DNA of 64,000 nucleotides from Epiperipatus broadwayi (GCA_028023455.1 JAQFVV010000012.1:15456364-15520363); one strand, 5' to 3'; counted from the first letter of the stretch, positions 48,017-59,995 are shown. Notes: generated by a model from the sequence alone, not told the origin. Program-made: numbers and translations.

Positions 48017-49548
48017 AAATCTCCACATATATACTCTAATACAAATTTTTTAAATATAATTCCTTTAATTTTCTAAGTTTCGACTGTCCATCAGTCTTCA
48101 TCAGAGGTACAATATTTAAACATATAACCATTATTCTATATACATATAAAAATATATATCAAAATACATATTTTACATTATTATTCATAATCACATTTTA
48201 TTTTTAACCCTATATCTTTACTTCCCTTTTTTTCTAATTATTATTTTTTCATTATTTCTGTACTATTTCTACTTTCTTTTTACTTTTTATTTTTTACCTT
48301 TTCTTCCTATCTATCATTCTACATTACTCTCTAATATATTTTTATCATCTTGTTATTTTATTTTTAATACCTATAAATCTAATTCCTTTCCTTTTTTTTT
48401 TATTATTTATTTATACTTATTTTTTTATTAATAATTTTTATTCCTATTCCTATCTTTATTTCCTTTTATAATTCACTTATTCATTTTACTCACCATTTGC
48501 AAAACCTTCCTCTTTTTTAAAAATTTATAACTGTCTCTTTTTTAAAATCCTTAGCCTCTTTTGCATTACTCCTTTAATACAACTTCCTCTATTATCAGTT
48601 TCTTTAACATTTTATCCTATTTTTAAACTTTTTATTTTACAAAATGTTATATATTTTTTTTATTATTATTATTAAAATTCCTCTAAAAATAATGTCTTTA
48701 CCCCCCCCCCATCTCTGTTTAAATTTATAGCTTCTTTTATTTTCCTATCTCTTCTTTTATTAATATATCCAATCATTCTTATGCTATCTCTCATATAGCA
48801 TAAAAATTATTGGATATATTAACAAAAGAAGAGATAGAAAAATAAAAGAAACTATATTAATTAAGAAGATAAAACAAAATATAAATAAAGATGGGGTGAG
48901 GGGTTAAAGACATTATTTTTAAAGGAATATTAATAATTATAGAGAAAAATATATATAAAGTTTTGTAAAATAAAAAGTTTTAAAATTGCATATAAAGTTA
49001 AAAAAATTGATAATAGAGAGAGTTGTATTAAAGGAGTATATGAAAAAAAGGCTAAGGATTTTGAAAAACGAATCAGTTATAAATTTAAAAAGAAAGAGGA
49101 AGGTTATGCAAATGGTGAGTAAAATGAATAAGTGAATTATAAAAGGAAATAAAGATAGGAATAAAAATTATTAATAAAAGAATAAGTATAGATAAATAAT
49201 AAAAAGGAAGGAAATGAATTAGATTTATAGGTATTAAAAGTAAAATAAAAAAGTGATAAAAATATATTAGAGAATAATGTAGAATGGTAGATAGAAAGAA
49301 AAGATAAAAAGTAAAAAGAAAGTAGTAATAGTAAAGGAATAATGAAATAATAATAATCAGAAAAAAAGGGAAGGAAAGGTATAGGGTTAAAAATAAAATA
49401 TGATTATGAACAATAATGTGAAATATGTATTTTTATATGTTTAAATGTTGTAGCTCTGATGAAGACTGCAGGACAGTCGGAATTGTTAGAAAATTAAAAG
49501 AACTATATATTAAAAAAATTTGTATTAGAGAGTATATGTGGAGATTTA
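48017..49548. repeat. 1.5-kb foldback with about 750-bp arms
   Basis: The left arm starts AAATCTCCACATATATACTC and the right arm ends with its complement (GAGTATATGTGGAGATTT). The arms match with scattered differences to a centre near 48785-48810 (ATGCTAT...ATAGCAT). The left plus strand is T/C-rich, the right A/G-rich. Near each outer end lies a motif reading CTGATGAAGACTG...CAGTC followed by GAAAC in the left copy (minus strand, about 48079-48110) and CGGAATT in the right copy (about 49454-49480). No protein. A transcript would form very long double-stranded RNA. Confidence 0.85.
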
Positions 49549-52500
49549 TAAAAAGTAATACACCTGGGGTTTTTTTATGCAGTAGATAGTTTCCACAGAA
49601 AACCCACATTAAAAAAATTGCACAAAAATAGACTTAACTTACATTGAAAAATGTGGGATACATTCCTTAATTTTCAGAAATCGCATAAAACCAAAGCAAC
49701 AAGGTAAAATTACTTTAAAATTCGCATAAAAAAAAAAATAAAGAAATAAAGTATGACTAATAAAAAAATTTCAAATATTTGAAAAAAATTGATACAAGAC
49801 AAACTTTTTTTACTTTTTTTATTAACTATTTAATTTTATTCAAAACAATATGTTTTTATGTGTAATTTATTTTACATTTTTTCATACATATTTTAATCAT
49901 TATCGCTATTTGACAATATGCGGGTTCGTTTGTGAACTAGCGCCAACTTCAATCTCTTGCTGTATTAATGGTTTTCTGTCGACAATGTAATTGGTAATTA
50001 AATTTTGAGATGATGATTTTACTAATTGTTTATGAAGCTTGCGATATCCAGACTGTTATGTCTAGCTGTTAGAGAATACACTTCCATGAGTGCTACTATA
50101 TATATAGAATACCCTTCCACAAGTGTGTTAATAATGACTGACGGTTAAATTTTCTTTTATACACATATATACATGGAGAAACTTTTAGACAGAAAAAAGT
50201 TACAAGTAAAAATATTTAAGAACTTTTAAAGATACATTCTTTTTAAGTAGAAATTAAAAGTTCTTAAATATTTTTACTTATAACTTTTTTCTATCTAAAA
50301 GTTTCTCCATGTATATGTGTGTATAAAAGAAAATATAAACGATACACATTTTAAAGATACATTCTTTTTAAGTAGATTAAATATATTTACTTGTAACTTT
50401 TTTCCGTCTAAAAGTTCCTCCATGCATATATGTGTATAAAAGAAAATATAAATATATACATACATAACACAGACCTACAACTATTTAGCTCTCGTTGGAA
50501 TTTAAGAGCTCATTCATAATTCGTGTCATTTTTGCTGTGAAACGAACAGATTCCACTTCTGTTTCATTATCTTTTTCTAAATCTTCTAAGGTATCTAAAT
50601 TTATTGCCAAACCTTTTTTCAACAGGCATTTAAAGTATATAAAATTTAATGTGTGTATATAAGTTGGGGAAATTCCAATTTTAAGTGAAATATGAACTTC
50701 TTTATCGCATAAAAGAAAACCGCATAAAAAGATATTAAGAAAAAACATGAATCGCATAACTTCAAAATCGCATTAAAAGAATCCGCACAAAAAGAGACCC
50801 ATGTATATAATTTAAAATTATTAATAAAGAAGGAGGTTTTTCTAGATATCTATCAGTAATTACTATTATTCTTAATTATTATCAACAAGTGAAAGCTATC
50901 CGAATAGATAATTTAAATAAAATTTATTGGCATTCGCTAGTAAGTTCAAAATATAATTTTGGTTAAAGTTCCATTATCCTACAGTATTTTCTTTGGCATC
51001 TCCATGATACCAAACACAAACATAATGTTCAATAAACATTTTAATCATAGAAAGAAGATCCAACTATTCCTTTTATCGATATTACAATCCATGATAAATC
51101 TAATGATTTGATTACTTCATAGCAGTTAGTTAGCATAGTATTTGTTGGTATTCATTCCGTTTTTTCGTTCATAAGAATATTAAAAGAGGGAAGTTCATGA
51201 TCTTACCCTCCTATGTGACCTTCTACTGATAGTGCATTATTTCTTTGCTAAAAATCCAGAATCTATTGGTAAAATAGATGAAAATAAAATGCAAATTTTA
51301 AAAACTAAAAAGTGTATGCATTCTTCTTGCTTATATTGCTGCCACTTAGTAACCAACAATAATGAAGTCTTTTTTATTATTATTATTAGCTCATGAATGT
51401 GAGATTCTTCTTCTTTAACTATAATAAAGCCATTGTTATCATTGATATAATTTAATAAAAATATTTTATATTTAAATTTTAATAAATAAATTGTTCATTT
51501 ACTCCCTATTTACTCACACTATAAATGTATTTACTAAACCCAAAATTTTTAATTGTTTTTTTTTATTCAATCAATTATAACCTATAGATGGATAATAAAT
51601 GATATGTGCATATCATAGTATTGATGCATAATTATTATTTTTCAAGTATTATTTTGAAATATTGTTAATCTTGAAAAATATTGTATTAAATATTCAAAAT
51701 GATACTGCATGAGGAAATAATGTATGAATTCAAGAAAGAATCAAAAAGATGTTTTTTTTTTAGTATTTTATTTATTTATATATTAATAACTAGTAAAATT
51801 TCCCAAGTTGTATAGATTTTAGAATCACACACAAATTAAAAGATAAATGAAATTTAAAAAAACATCATAGCAATTGAGCAGCAATATTATGAATAACTTA
51901 CTGAACTTTTTAAAAATGCTTCATCAAAGAATTTTTTTTTTCTAATCTGTATGTTTCTTTTTTTTATTCACATTCTGATATTTTATTTGTTTTCAATTAT
52001 TTATCATTATTTCTCACTTCTGGAATTTTTTTTTTTTTGCTTGATATTAAATGGGAAGGCACTGGTTAGGGTTTATGATGTTCAATCTTTAGCATCTATT
52101 GATTACTAGAACTTCCATTAAGTGATACTATTTTATAGAAAAAAATTGTTTAATTAATTGTTTGAGGAATCAAATTATGTTTAAGCTTCAAGGTCATAAG
52201 TTAAACATGGTAATTTCATTCATTTGACCAAATAAAAATCTTTTTTTTTAAACCTTGGGAACTTTTAGCTATCATGGCTGACACTATTAAATTAAACTAC
52301 TCAAAATATCTGCCATTTGAAAATTAGCATTTAAAATTAATTGAAACATTTTAATATATTTGAAAAAGCCAAAAGTTGAAAGGTTTTTGACAATTATATC
52401 AATAAAAGAGATTAAATGTATATATCCTATGTTCTCTGTCAAAGATAGATTGAGTTAACTAGGCCATAGGATAATATAGATTCAGTGATAACATTTAATC

Positions 52501-52760
52501 GTTTTGGTGATCAGTTGCTGTTGCTTACCTTCCTACTATCATTCATTCTAACAATCTCAGTTTTAGAGCTGAATCACAAACTGGCAATTAAAAAATAAAT
52601 TGTATACTCAATTTAAAGCTGCTAAGATATCAGTGAACAACATTGACATGGACAATTATTATAAATAATAAATAGATGAATGAATATTGATAGAATTCTA
52701 TTAAAAGCCGTACGAAAAAGCCAAGGAGATATCACATGATCCTATCTAACATAATTCTTA
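49549..52760. other. AT-rich intron with short direct and inverted repeats
   Basis: Contains the cluster at 50161-50455. The minus-strand open frame at 50485-50757 is AT-driven apart from a mixed, charged tail (LDTLEDLEKDNETEVESVRF). That tail is unusual for random sequence and could be a coding trace, but I cannot assign it. No other supported feature. Confidence 0.4.
50161..50455. repeat. Three-copy repeat, first copy inverted
   Basis: The block containing AACTTTTTTC(T/C)(A/G)TCTAAAAGTT and CTCCATG(T/C)ATAT(A/G)TGTGTATAAAAG occurs at 50260-50335 and 50365-50455. It also occurs reversed at 50161-50228, so the first two copies form a hairpin of about 70 bp. Confidence 0.7.
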
Positions 52761-52769
52761 AATAATGCT

Positions 52770-53010
52770 GTTTAGTAGCAATGTTTTTTTCTCACCATGA
52801 ATATGTCACCTAGTGTAAGCTTTAGTGATCAGTAGATGCCAGATGGAAATGCTTAATAAATCTCTATCCAGTGCTGTCTTATCCAATATTCCCATAAGCT
52901 AGAAATTAAATTGGGTAGGAATTTATTAAGCACTACCATTGAGTTTCTGTTGATTACTAAAGCTTACACTAAATGACATAATTTAGTGAAAAAATAGGAA
53001 CCTGCTGCTG
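52770..53010. repeat. Inverted repeat, arms about 90 bp
   Basis: The left arm includes ATGTCACCTAGTGTAAGCTTTAGT and AATGCTTAATAAAT. The right arm has the reverse complement with several mismatches (ATTTATTAAGCAC... and ACTAAAGCTTACACTAAATGACAT). The loop is about 58 bp. MITE-like; no target duplication identified. Confidence 0.65.
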
Positions 53011-53220
53011 AAAGGCTATGCTACTATGATTTATAAAATTAGAGGAAATTTGATATTATGTAACTTTATGATTGAATTATCAGAAGTAGTAATCAATTCT
53101 ATAAAAACAATTATTATATATCAATAAGGAAATTGGGATTTATAGCAATCATAGTAACTAATATAAATCTATCTTATTTTTATTTTTTAAATGAACTATT
53201 CTTTCTTTTTTTTTTTTCAG

Positions 53221-53347
53221 ATCTAAAATATATTTCCTGCCAAGTATCTTTTGAAATTGGTATTGGGTACAATTGTGATTTTTACAAGGATCGTTTAAAA
53301 AGCATACTTGAATCTCATAGTAGGCAAGATTACCTTTTCTCATTCAG
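53221..53347 (+). CDS. Exon C of the cysteine-rich surface protein gene
   Basis: A long T tract and CAG form the acceptor; the donor is CAG-GTAAGA, a near-perfect consensus. It starts with two bases of an Asp codon and ends with AG of a Ser codon. About 41 residues: DLKYISCQVSFEIGIGYNC, then DFYKDRLKSILESHSRQDYL and FSFS. Two cysteines bracket a Gly-rich turn, followed by a charged helix. Confidence 0.85.
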
Positions 53348-54130
53348 GTAAGATTTAATTATTAAGGATCCAGTAAATTATAATGTGGATCTAATAAATA
53401 TAGGTAATGTGTTATTAAAAGTTGGATTAAGAAAAAAAAAGTTTTAAACAATAATATTTTATAATAGTGAGGGTTTGCAACCATTGAGCTGTTTACCAAT
53501 CAGAATTCCTTACTAGATTTTTAAACCCTAACTAGCTTGCTGTATTTAAATGTTTGCAATCATATGACTTGTTTTGGGGTTTGTTTGTAAGTAGATACAA
53601 AATCTCTTAATATACTACAATAAATAATGTTTTATAATTATTCTATTCAAATATATTTAAGGTTAACAAATGGAAAGTTTTAAATTTCCACACAGTGTTA
53701 TGCAAAAATTGTTCATTATCAAACTGTATTAAGGATGTTTGCAGTATAATATGGATTAATCTTAAATGCATCGCATTTTTTACCCTTGACAACAGCATCA
53801 GTTAATTATACATATACTGTAACTATTAGGATAAAATAGTGAGATTAATTAAAATTGCATTGAGTGATAAAATATTAAAACTTATTCAAGCAGTTTAATA
53901 TTATTGTTTGCTTATTCTGCTTAAGTTTTAAGAAGAGCAAAGACTAGAGAGTTATAAAATTAATTAGATCTAGCTAGTTTTAGTTTTCCTATATGGGTTA
54001 GCAAAATGATTTGCTATGCAATATTTGATTAAACCTTAGAAGAATATTTTTATGAACTTAGTTTAGCATTGAATGATTACATTTCCTTGAGAATTACTGG
54101 TTGCTATGAGCATTAACCTTAATGTCATTA
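53348..54130. other. Third intron, 5' part
   Basis: AT-rich, no supported feature. Confidence 0.5.
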
Positions 54131-54570
54131 TCATCATCAATAGCATTTTGTCTATGGACAAGTCCAGAGAGTAGTCTCATAACAAATTCATCCATTTCTC
54201 CAGTTCATTCTTTTCATTGCCCAGGTCTTCAATTCCATATATTTCTTATATGTCATCAGTAAGATCAATCATTTTCTTCATTTTTTTTTTGTTTCCATTT
54301 ACCATTCCCTCCAAAACATCTTTCATATATATGCTCAATCCAATTTCTGTTTCCATTTCTAATTTTCTCAATCAATCTTTTTTTTTAAATTTACTTCAAA
54401 AATTTTTCATTTCTTATTTTATTCATCAAATTTATTTTTTCCATTCTTCTCCATGACTACATTTCAAAAGCTTCCAATCTGTTCCTAATTTTTTCACTCA
54501 TTATCCACGTTTCAATCTTCATTGAAAAGAAACAATAATATGACTACAAAATGTTCAGCATAGTTTCATA
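54131..54570 (-). pseudogene. 3' fragment of a LINE reverse transcriptase
   Basis: Minus-strand reading gives MKIETWIMSEKIRNRLEAFE, then M followed by WRRMEKI, the EMWxxRRMxKI signature after the RT domain of endonuclease/reverse transcriptase LINEs. After frame changes come IRNGNRNWIEHIYERC and GQ-rich residues matching the IRxRKxxWIGH block. The fragment is short, 5' truncated and broken. Confidence 0.65.
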
Positions 54571-54617
54571 TATGATTATTTTTTGATGATGAAAAATGTA
54601 AACTGAACAATGTTCAT

Positions 54618-55572
54618 TATAATATTAATATAACTGAAATATAGGCTTATTATATACCTGTATCAATATATGTAATATATAGGGTATATGAGCACGGACT
54701 TTCACATGACCCACCACTCTCCACCCTATCTCATAACACTGATACACTTGAACACATATATGATGAAAAGATAAATACTCACCAATATACGTATTTCATG
54801 CTAAACCAGCAATCATCAATTGGTCCAGATTATCATCTCCACACATATATGCAATAAGTGCTCAGATATATATTAAGATAGCCAATCTTCATACTTTAAT
54901 GGACAGACTTCAATCCACTCCAACTCTTCAACCATCCATCCAATTGAAAATCTAATGATGGAATGCACAAAGGCCACCCTGAGGCCGAGATTCCCGTCAC
55001 ACCCATGTTGACCTAAAGTCATTCTGACCTCTCATGTACAGGACATAATCCATTTAATACATATACGAGGGATGGGCAGACATCTCTACTATGTAATAAC
55101 TGAAATACAGGCTTATTATATACCTGTATTAGGGTATACAAGCACAGACTTTCACATCCCTCGTATATGTATTAAATGGATTATGTCCTGTACATGAGAG
55201 GTGAGATTGACTTTAGGTCAACATGGATGTGAGAGAATCTTGGCCTCAGGGTGAACATTCCATCATCGGATTTTCAATTGAATAGATGGTTGAAGAGTTG
55301 GAGTGTGAAGTGGATTGAAGCCTGTCCATTAAATATGAAGATTGGCTATCTTAATACATATATATATCTGAGCACTTATTGCATATATGTGTGGAGATGA
55401 TAATCTGGACCAACTGATGATTGCTGGTTTTGCATGAAATACATATATTGGTGAGTATTTATCTTTTCGGCATATATGTGTTGAAGTGTATCAGTGTTAT
55501 GAGATAGGGTGGAGAGTGATGGGTCATGTGAAAGTCTGTGCTCATATACCCTATATATATAATATTAGTATA
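54618..55572. mobile_element. Foldback element with SINE-like ends
   Basis: Insertion 54633-55557 lies between TATAATATTAATATA (54618-54632) and TATAATATTAGTATA (55558-55572), a 15-bp near-perfect direct repeat. Arms of about 400 bp (54672-55075 and 55155-55557) are inverted. They share sequence with the SINE at 28777-29002 (GTGAAAGTCTG, GAGATAGGGTGGAGAGTG and TATCTTTTC near CATATATGTG). The segment ACTGAAATA(T/C)AGGCTTATTATA occurs at the left end and again in the centre (about 55100). Confidence 0.75.
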
Positions 55573-57268
55573 CTACGAAATCTGAGAAATCTCAAAATTA
55601 TCCTTAAAATTTTATCTTTTTGTTAGATTTCAGTGAGTATGTGTTGGCTGTCTAGCTAGATATGAAGTTATCATTATTATCCTATGATAGATCTTGAAAA
55701 TTTTTGATGATCAGATCAATAATAAATGTCTAAACATTCTAAATCATCTATTGAAAGACAAGGTATATGATTCCAAATAATCTCTTGTCAATTGCGTACT
55801 GTGATAAAGCAATAGGATGCTTGATTATTATTAATTGAGTTCATCATTATTTTCCACTTTATCCTTAGCAAAAATTATTTTAGTATCTTATATTCCAGAT
55901 TTATTATAAAGTAATAATCTTGATTTTAGAAGATATCTATAAAATTTAAACAAATGTTAAATTAAACTATATTAAGACAATAACAAACAGTGGAAAAATA
56001 TTGATGTACTTAATATTATGATATGGCCAAAAATAATTATGCTTTGCACTATCAAATGATATTAGATCAATTTGTAAAAAAATATTCAGCTTAATATACA
56101 ATTTACAGAAAAAATTATTTACTTCATTTTTAAAACATAAATTACACCATTTGTCATGTGCTAAGTAAGCACATTTATTCACCTAAACTTTATTTACGGC
56201 TTTTAATAACTCAACTTTCACCAACTTATCAAGTTTGAACTTATTACATAATTAGAATTGTGATTGGTAATTGAAAAGTTTTTAGAAAAAAAAAACAATG
56301 CTTTTCTAAAAAATAAACTATTATTCTAAAATATTATTTTATTTATAGTTTGAAATAGTTAATTTTTTAACCCAAAAATATTTTTGTTAACAGAGTAGAA
56401 CAGTATAGTTTAATTTGAATAAATGTAATGTTGTAATAGTAATAATTTAGGACAATCGTGCTTTATAATCTCCAGAAAATGGTTATTATAAAATTTGCAT
56501 AAAATTTTACATAAACCTCAACTAAACTTCAGTTAAAAGTAGGCTATGATTATGGAGACTCAAAGTCTCCGAAAGCGCTAAGCCATATAACTTTGTAAGA
56601 TTTAGACAAGCTTCACTTTTTTGCGTAAAGTGCAATCTCAATTAATTAATAACTAATGTTTGTTATTTTTGTATTTTATACACTATAGTTTATGATAAAG
56701 TATTATTGCTTGATTCTAATACTCTATGTGCCACAAACATATATACATAATTATTATTTAATGCTTATCTTTTTCTGAAATATTATCAAGTTTCATGAAT
56801 ATCCAGAATTATAATTCATCAACAACTTTAAACAAATTTAGATGCAAAATTAATATCTATCAATAATGACATCAATTTTTGTTGCAGTTTGTATTGAATA
56901 GGCAGTAAGTTATTCAGTGTAAATTACAGTTAATAATTCTACAAATTTTGTTATCATTTCTTGACTGATCTTTTTCTTTTTTAAAGCTTATATTGCAAAA
57001 ATTTCTATAGATTTTTTTTTAAGATAATAATTAAATTATGAATTGCATATTTTTTTTTTATTTATTTCTAATTCTCACATTATCTGTGCAACTAATTTTT
57101 TTCTAAATTTTTTTTTTTTTCAAATTCACATTGCAAAAGCACTAATAATTTTATTTGTCTATGTTTCTGCTTCATATAATATTATTTATATAACATATTT
57201 ATATAATAAATAGTTTTTAAGTCAAATATGTTTATTTATTGATTTTCTTTTTTTTTTTTTTTTTCTAG
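55573..57268. other. Third intron, 3' part, with a Penelope tail relic
   Basis: AT-rich apart from 56520-56650. There GGAGACTCAAAGTCTCC (56556-56572), a seven-pair hairpin, is followed directly by GAAAGCGCTAAGCC, the tail motif seen in the Penelope-like copies at 32.1 and 14.1 kb. It is probably the 3' end of an otherwise lost copy. Long T tracts near 57250 lead into the acceptor of exon D. Confidence 0.5.
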
Positions 57269-57476
57269 TGCTCATGATTTGGTGTTAAGGTGTGTGTATT
57301 CTGTTGTTCAAAAAAAATGTGGTAAAATAGCCACAGATTTTTGGGCTCAAACTATGAATAATTATGTAATCAACAAAATAAAGGAGCAGTGCTACATGGC
57401 AGTAGAATCACGGGGTTATCTTATGAGACCACAACTGCTCATTATATTATTACTTATTTCATATGTATTATTTTAA
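57269..57476 (+). CDS. Final exon of the cysteine-rich surface protein gene
   Basis: The acceptor is a long T tract ending CTAG; the first base completes a Ser codon begun at 53347. About 68 residues and a TAA stop: SAHDLVLRCVYSVVQKKCGK, ATDFWAQTMNNYVINKIKEQ, CYMAVESRGYLM, then hydrophobic LLIILLLISYVLF at the very end. Cysteines in CxxxxxxxC spacing and a later QC continue the disulfide pattern. The terminal hydrophobic stretch with no cytoplasmic tail, after small residues (ESRG), fits a GPI-anchor signal; a C-terminal membrane anchor is the alternative. Total coding in the window is 632 bases plus the split base, exactly divisible by three. Confidence 0.9.
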
Positions 57477-58280
57477 GAAAATTTTGATCTTTAAGATTTT
57501 AATGTAAAGAAAAATATTTTTATGTTTAAAATGATTATTTATTTAAAAAAAAGTAAAAGGAATAATCATTCAGATTATAAATTATTTATCAATTTTAAAT
57601 TATCAAATAATTTAAAATTATATTCTACATATTATATTTATAAATATGGTATTTGTTAAAATTTTGTGTATTTTCCATAAATTTTATATTAAATATTTGA
57701 ATTTTAAACAGTTAAATAAATTGGTATTTGTTATATGTTACACATTTATGCAAGATGAATATTGGTAATTTGGCAGTTCATAATTTAGCAGTCTGTTGTA
57801 ATTCAGACAGAATTATAAGGGGGCACTTTATATTTTCATGATTACTAAACCATATTATTTTAGTGTGAGTTAAATGTATTCAAGTAACATTTAATATTGA
57901 ATAAATTATTACATATACATATTTAAAAATAATAATAATAAAAACCGTACAGAAAATAATATCCATTTAATAAGTATATTTTCGCTTATATTCTTACTTT
58001 GTCAGTTTGAGATACAAGAGAAAATTATCTAGTTACACTGATAATTTGTAAATATCATTTTTACATAATAAAAAAAATTTGGAAAAAATTTAATCACCAA
58101 TTTTATAAAAATATATTTACATTGATTATATTTGAGTGTCTTAGAAAGTATTATTAAAAATCAATGTAGGATTAAAAATTTCTATCAGCATTAGCATTGT
58201 CACTAGGAATGAATAAAAAAGAAACACCAAAACATTTAATCACTAAATTTTTGATATAGTATATAAAATGTATTGTTAAT
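57477..58280 (+). other. 3' untranslated region and downstream DNA
   Basis: AT-rich sequence after the stop. Possible poly(A) signals AATAAA occur near 57715 and 57899. Beyond them nothing is recognisable. I cannot fix the cleavage site. Confidence 0.4.
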
Positions 58281-58926
58281 GGGTATCCAATAGATATTAA
58301 AATTATTATTATTTAGTATTCACAATTAATACTTTAAGTATCTAGCAGCCTAGTGATAAGAGATATATTTGAATTATTATTAAGTGATAGATAATTGGTG
58401 TTTAATTTATATATTGTAACCGGACCACCTACCAACCTCTATTATCGATTGTAAATATTTTCTGCTGAGCATATCTAATATATATTAAAATTATTATTAT
58501 TTGGTATTCACAATTAATACTTAAGTATCTAGCATCCTATGATATTTTGAAGACAGTGGTAAGAGATATATTGCACTATAAATTCATCTATACTCCTTCA
58601 ACACTTTAAGCAAATAACTTTATTTGAATTATTATTATGTGATAGATAATTGGTGTTTAACTTATATATTGTAACCGGACCACCTACCAACCTCTATTAT
58701 CAGTCGTAAATATTTTCTGATGAGCGTATCCAATAGATATTAAAATTATTATTATTTGGTATTCACAATTAATACTTAAGTATCTAACAGCCTATGATAT
58801 TTTAAAGGCAGTGGTAAGAGATATATTTGAATTATTATTATGTGATAGATAATTGGTGTTTAACTTATATATTGTAACTGGACCACCTACCAACCTCTAA
58901 TATCGGTTGTAAATATTTTTTGATGA
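58281..58926. repeat. Tandem repeat, three units of about 190-255 bp
   Basis: Units start at 58281, 58469 and 58724, each with ATATTAAAATTATTATTATT, CACAATTAATACTT, GATAGATAATTGGTGTTTAA and GGACCACCTACCAACCTCT. Unit 1 lacks a segment and unit 2 has an extra 50-55 bp (near 58572-58625). Each unit ends in a CTGATGAGC-like word (TCTGCTGAGC, TCTGATGAGC, TTTGATGAGC). No coding potential; possibly part of a larger element continuing to about 59160. Confidence 0.85.
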
Positions 58927-59403
58927 GCATTTTGCAGGATGGAAACAAATATTGGCATTACCCAATGTCTATCTTAACACTGTACAACAATATTTCCTGC
59001 TCATCAGAGGATATAGCATTCAAGAAACTGGAAACATCTAGAAAATTTGTTTGTTTGGTTTCCCAAATGGCGTCACTGGAGTTCCAGCTTACCACAACCT
59101 TACTTACTTATTCAGATCTCATTATGCTGAACATAGCTCAGGAGGCATGAGATTCTTGTGAACGAATGCAATAAATGATGAGTGATGTGAAATGAGACTG
59201 ACTAGATAGATTAGTTTTAGATAACAATGATTTATTTATTTGACAACAAAAGTTATTGACAGTTCATCTTTGGATTGTCAGTTCATATATGCGCATATGG
59301 TCCTAGGTCAGTTTGATTTACATTTTAATCATTCTTTCCATAATCATTGATGATTGGTGCAATAAGTCCAACTATAAGTTCTGTACAAAATATTTATCCT
59401 TGA

Positions 59404-59995
59404 TTGTGGCATCTGGATGTAAATCTCGGTCATTCATCTGGGATCCAGGTATGTGGATATACACTCAAGTCTTTCATCTTTGATCGAGGAATGTGGATAT
59501 AAATTCAAGTCATTCATCTTTGATTCAGGTATGTGGATATAAATTCAAGTCATTCATCTTTGATCCAAGTGTCTGGGTTTAAATTCAAGTCATTCCTTAT
59601 ATTAAAATATTAATTCTCTAATTCAGATTTGTAGATTTGAGTTATTCATTTGTTTAATTCATCTTTGATACAGGTGTCTGGGTTTAAATTCAAGTCATTT
59701 CTTATATTAGAATATTAATTCTCTAATTCAGATTTGTAGATTTAAATCAGTTATTTATTTAATTCAGCTTTAATCCAAGTGTATGGATGTAGGTTCAAGT
59801 CATTCATTTATATTAAAAGATTAATTCTCGAATTCATGTGTGTAGATTTGAGTTATACATTTGCTTAACTCATCTTTGATACGGATGTCTGGGTTTAAAT
59901 TCAAGTCAATCCTTATATTAAAATATTAATTCTCTAATTCAGATTTGTAGATTTGAGTTATTCATTTATTTATTTCATCTTTGATACAGGTGTAT
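59404..59995. repeat. Minisatellite-like tandem array
   Basis: The first part (59404-59580) has about four units of 50-55 bp with TGTGGATATAAATTCAAGTC and ATTCATCTTTGAT. The second part (59570-59995) has about four units of 110 bp adding TATTAAAATATTAATTCTCT and AATTCAGATTTGTAGATTTG. The second unit looks like the first extended by a new segment. Non-coding. Confidence 0.8.

Noticed and set aside
48079-48110. Canonical hammerhead ribozyme in the 48-kb foldback
   Set aside because: CTGATGA and GAAAC are present and helix II is strong, but an extra A sits before helix II and no cleavage triplet with helix I/III pairing is evident.
58281-58926. CRISPR-like array
   Set aside because: Units are long, near-identical throughout and eukaryotic; there are no short repeats with unique spacers.
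58920-59150. 76-codon plus-strand open frame after the tandem array
   Set aside because: Composition is somewhat protein-like, but no motif, signal or second exon supports it.
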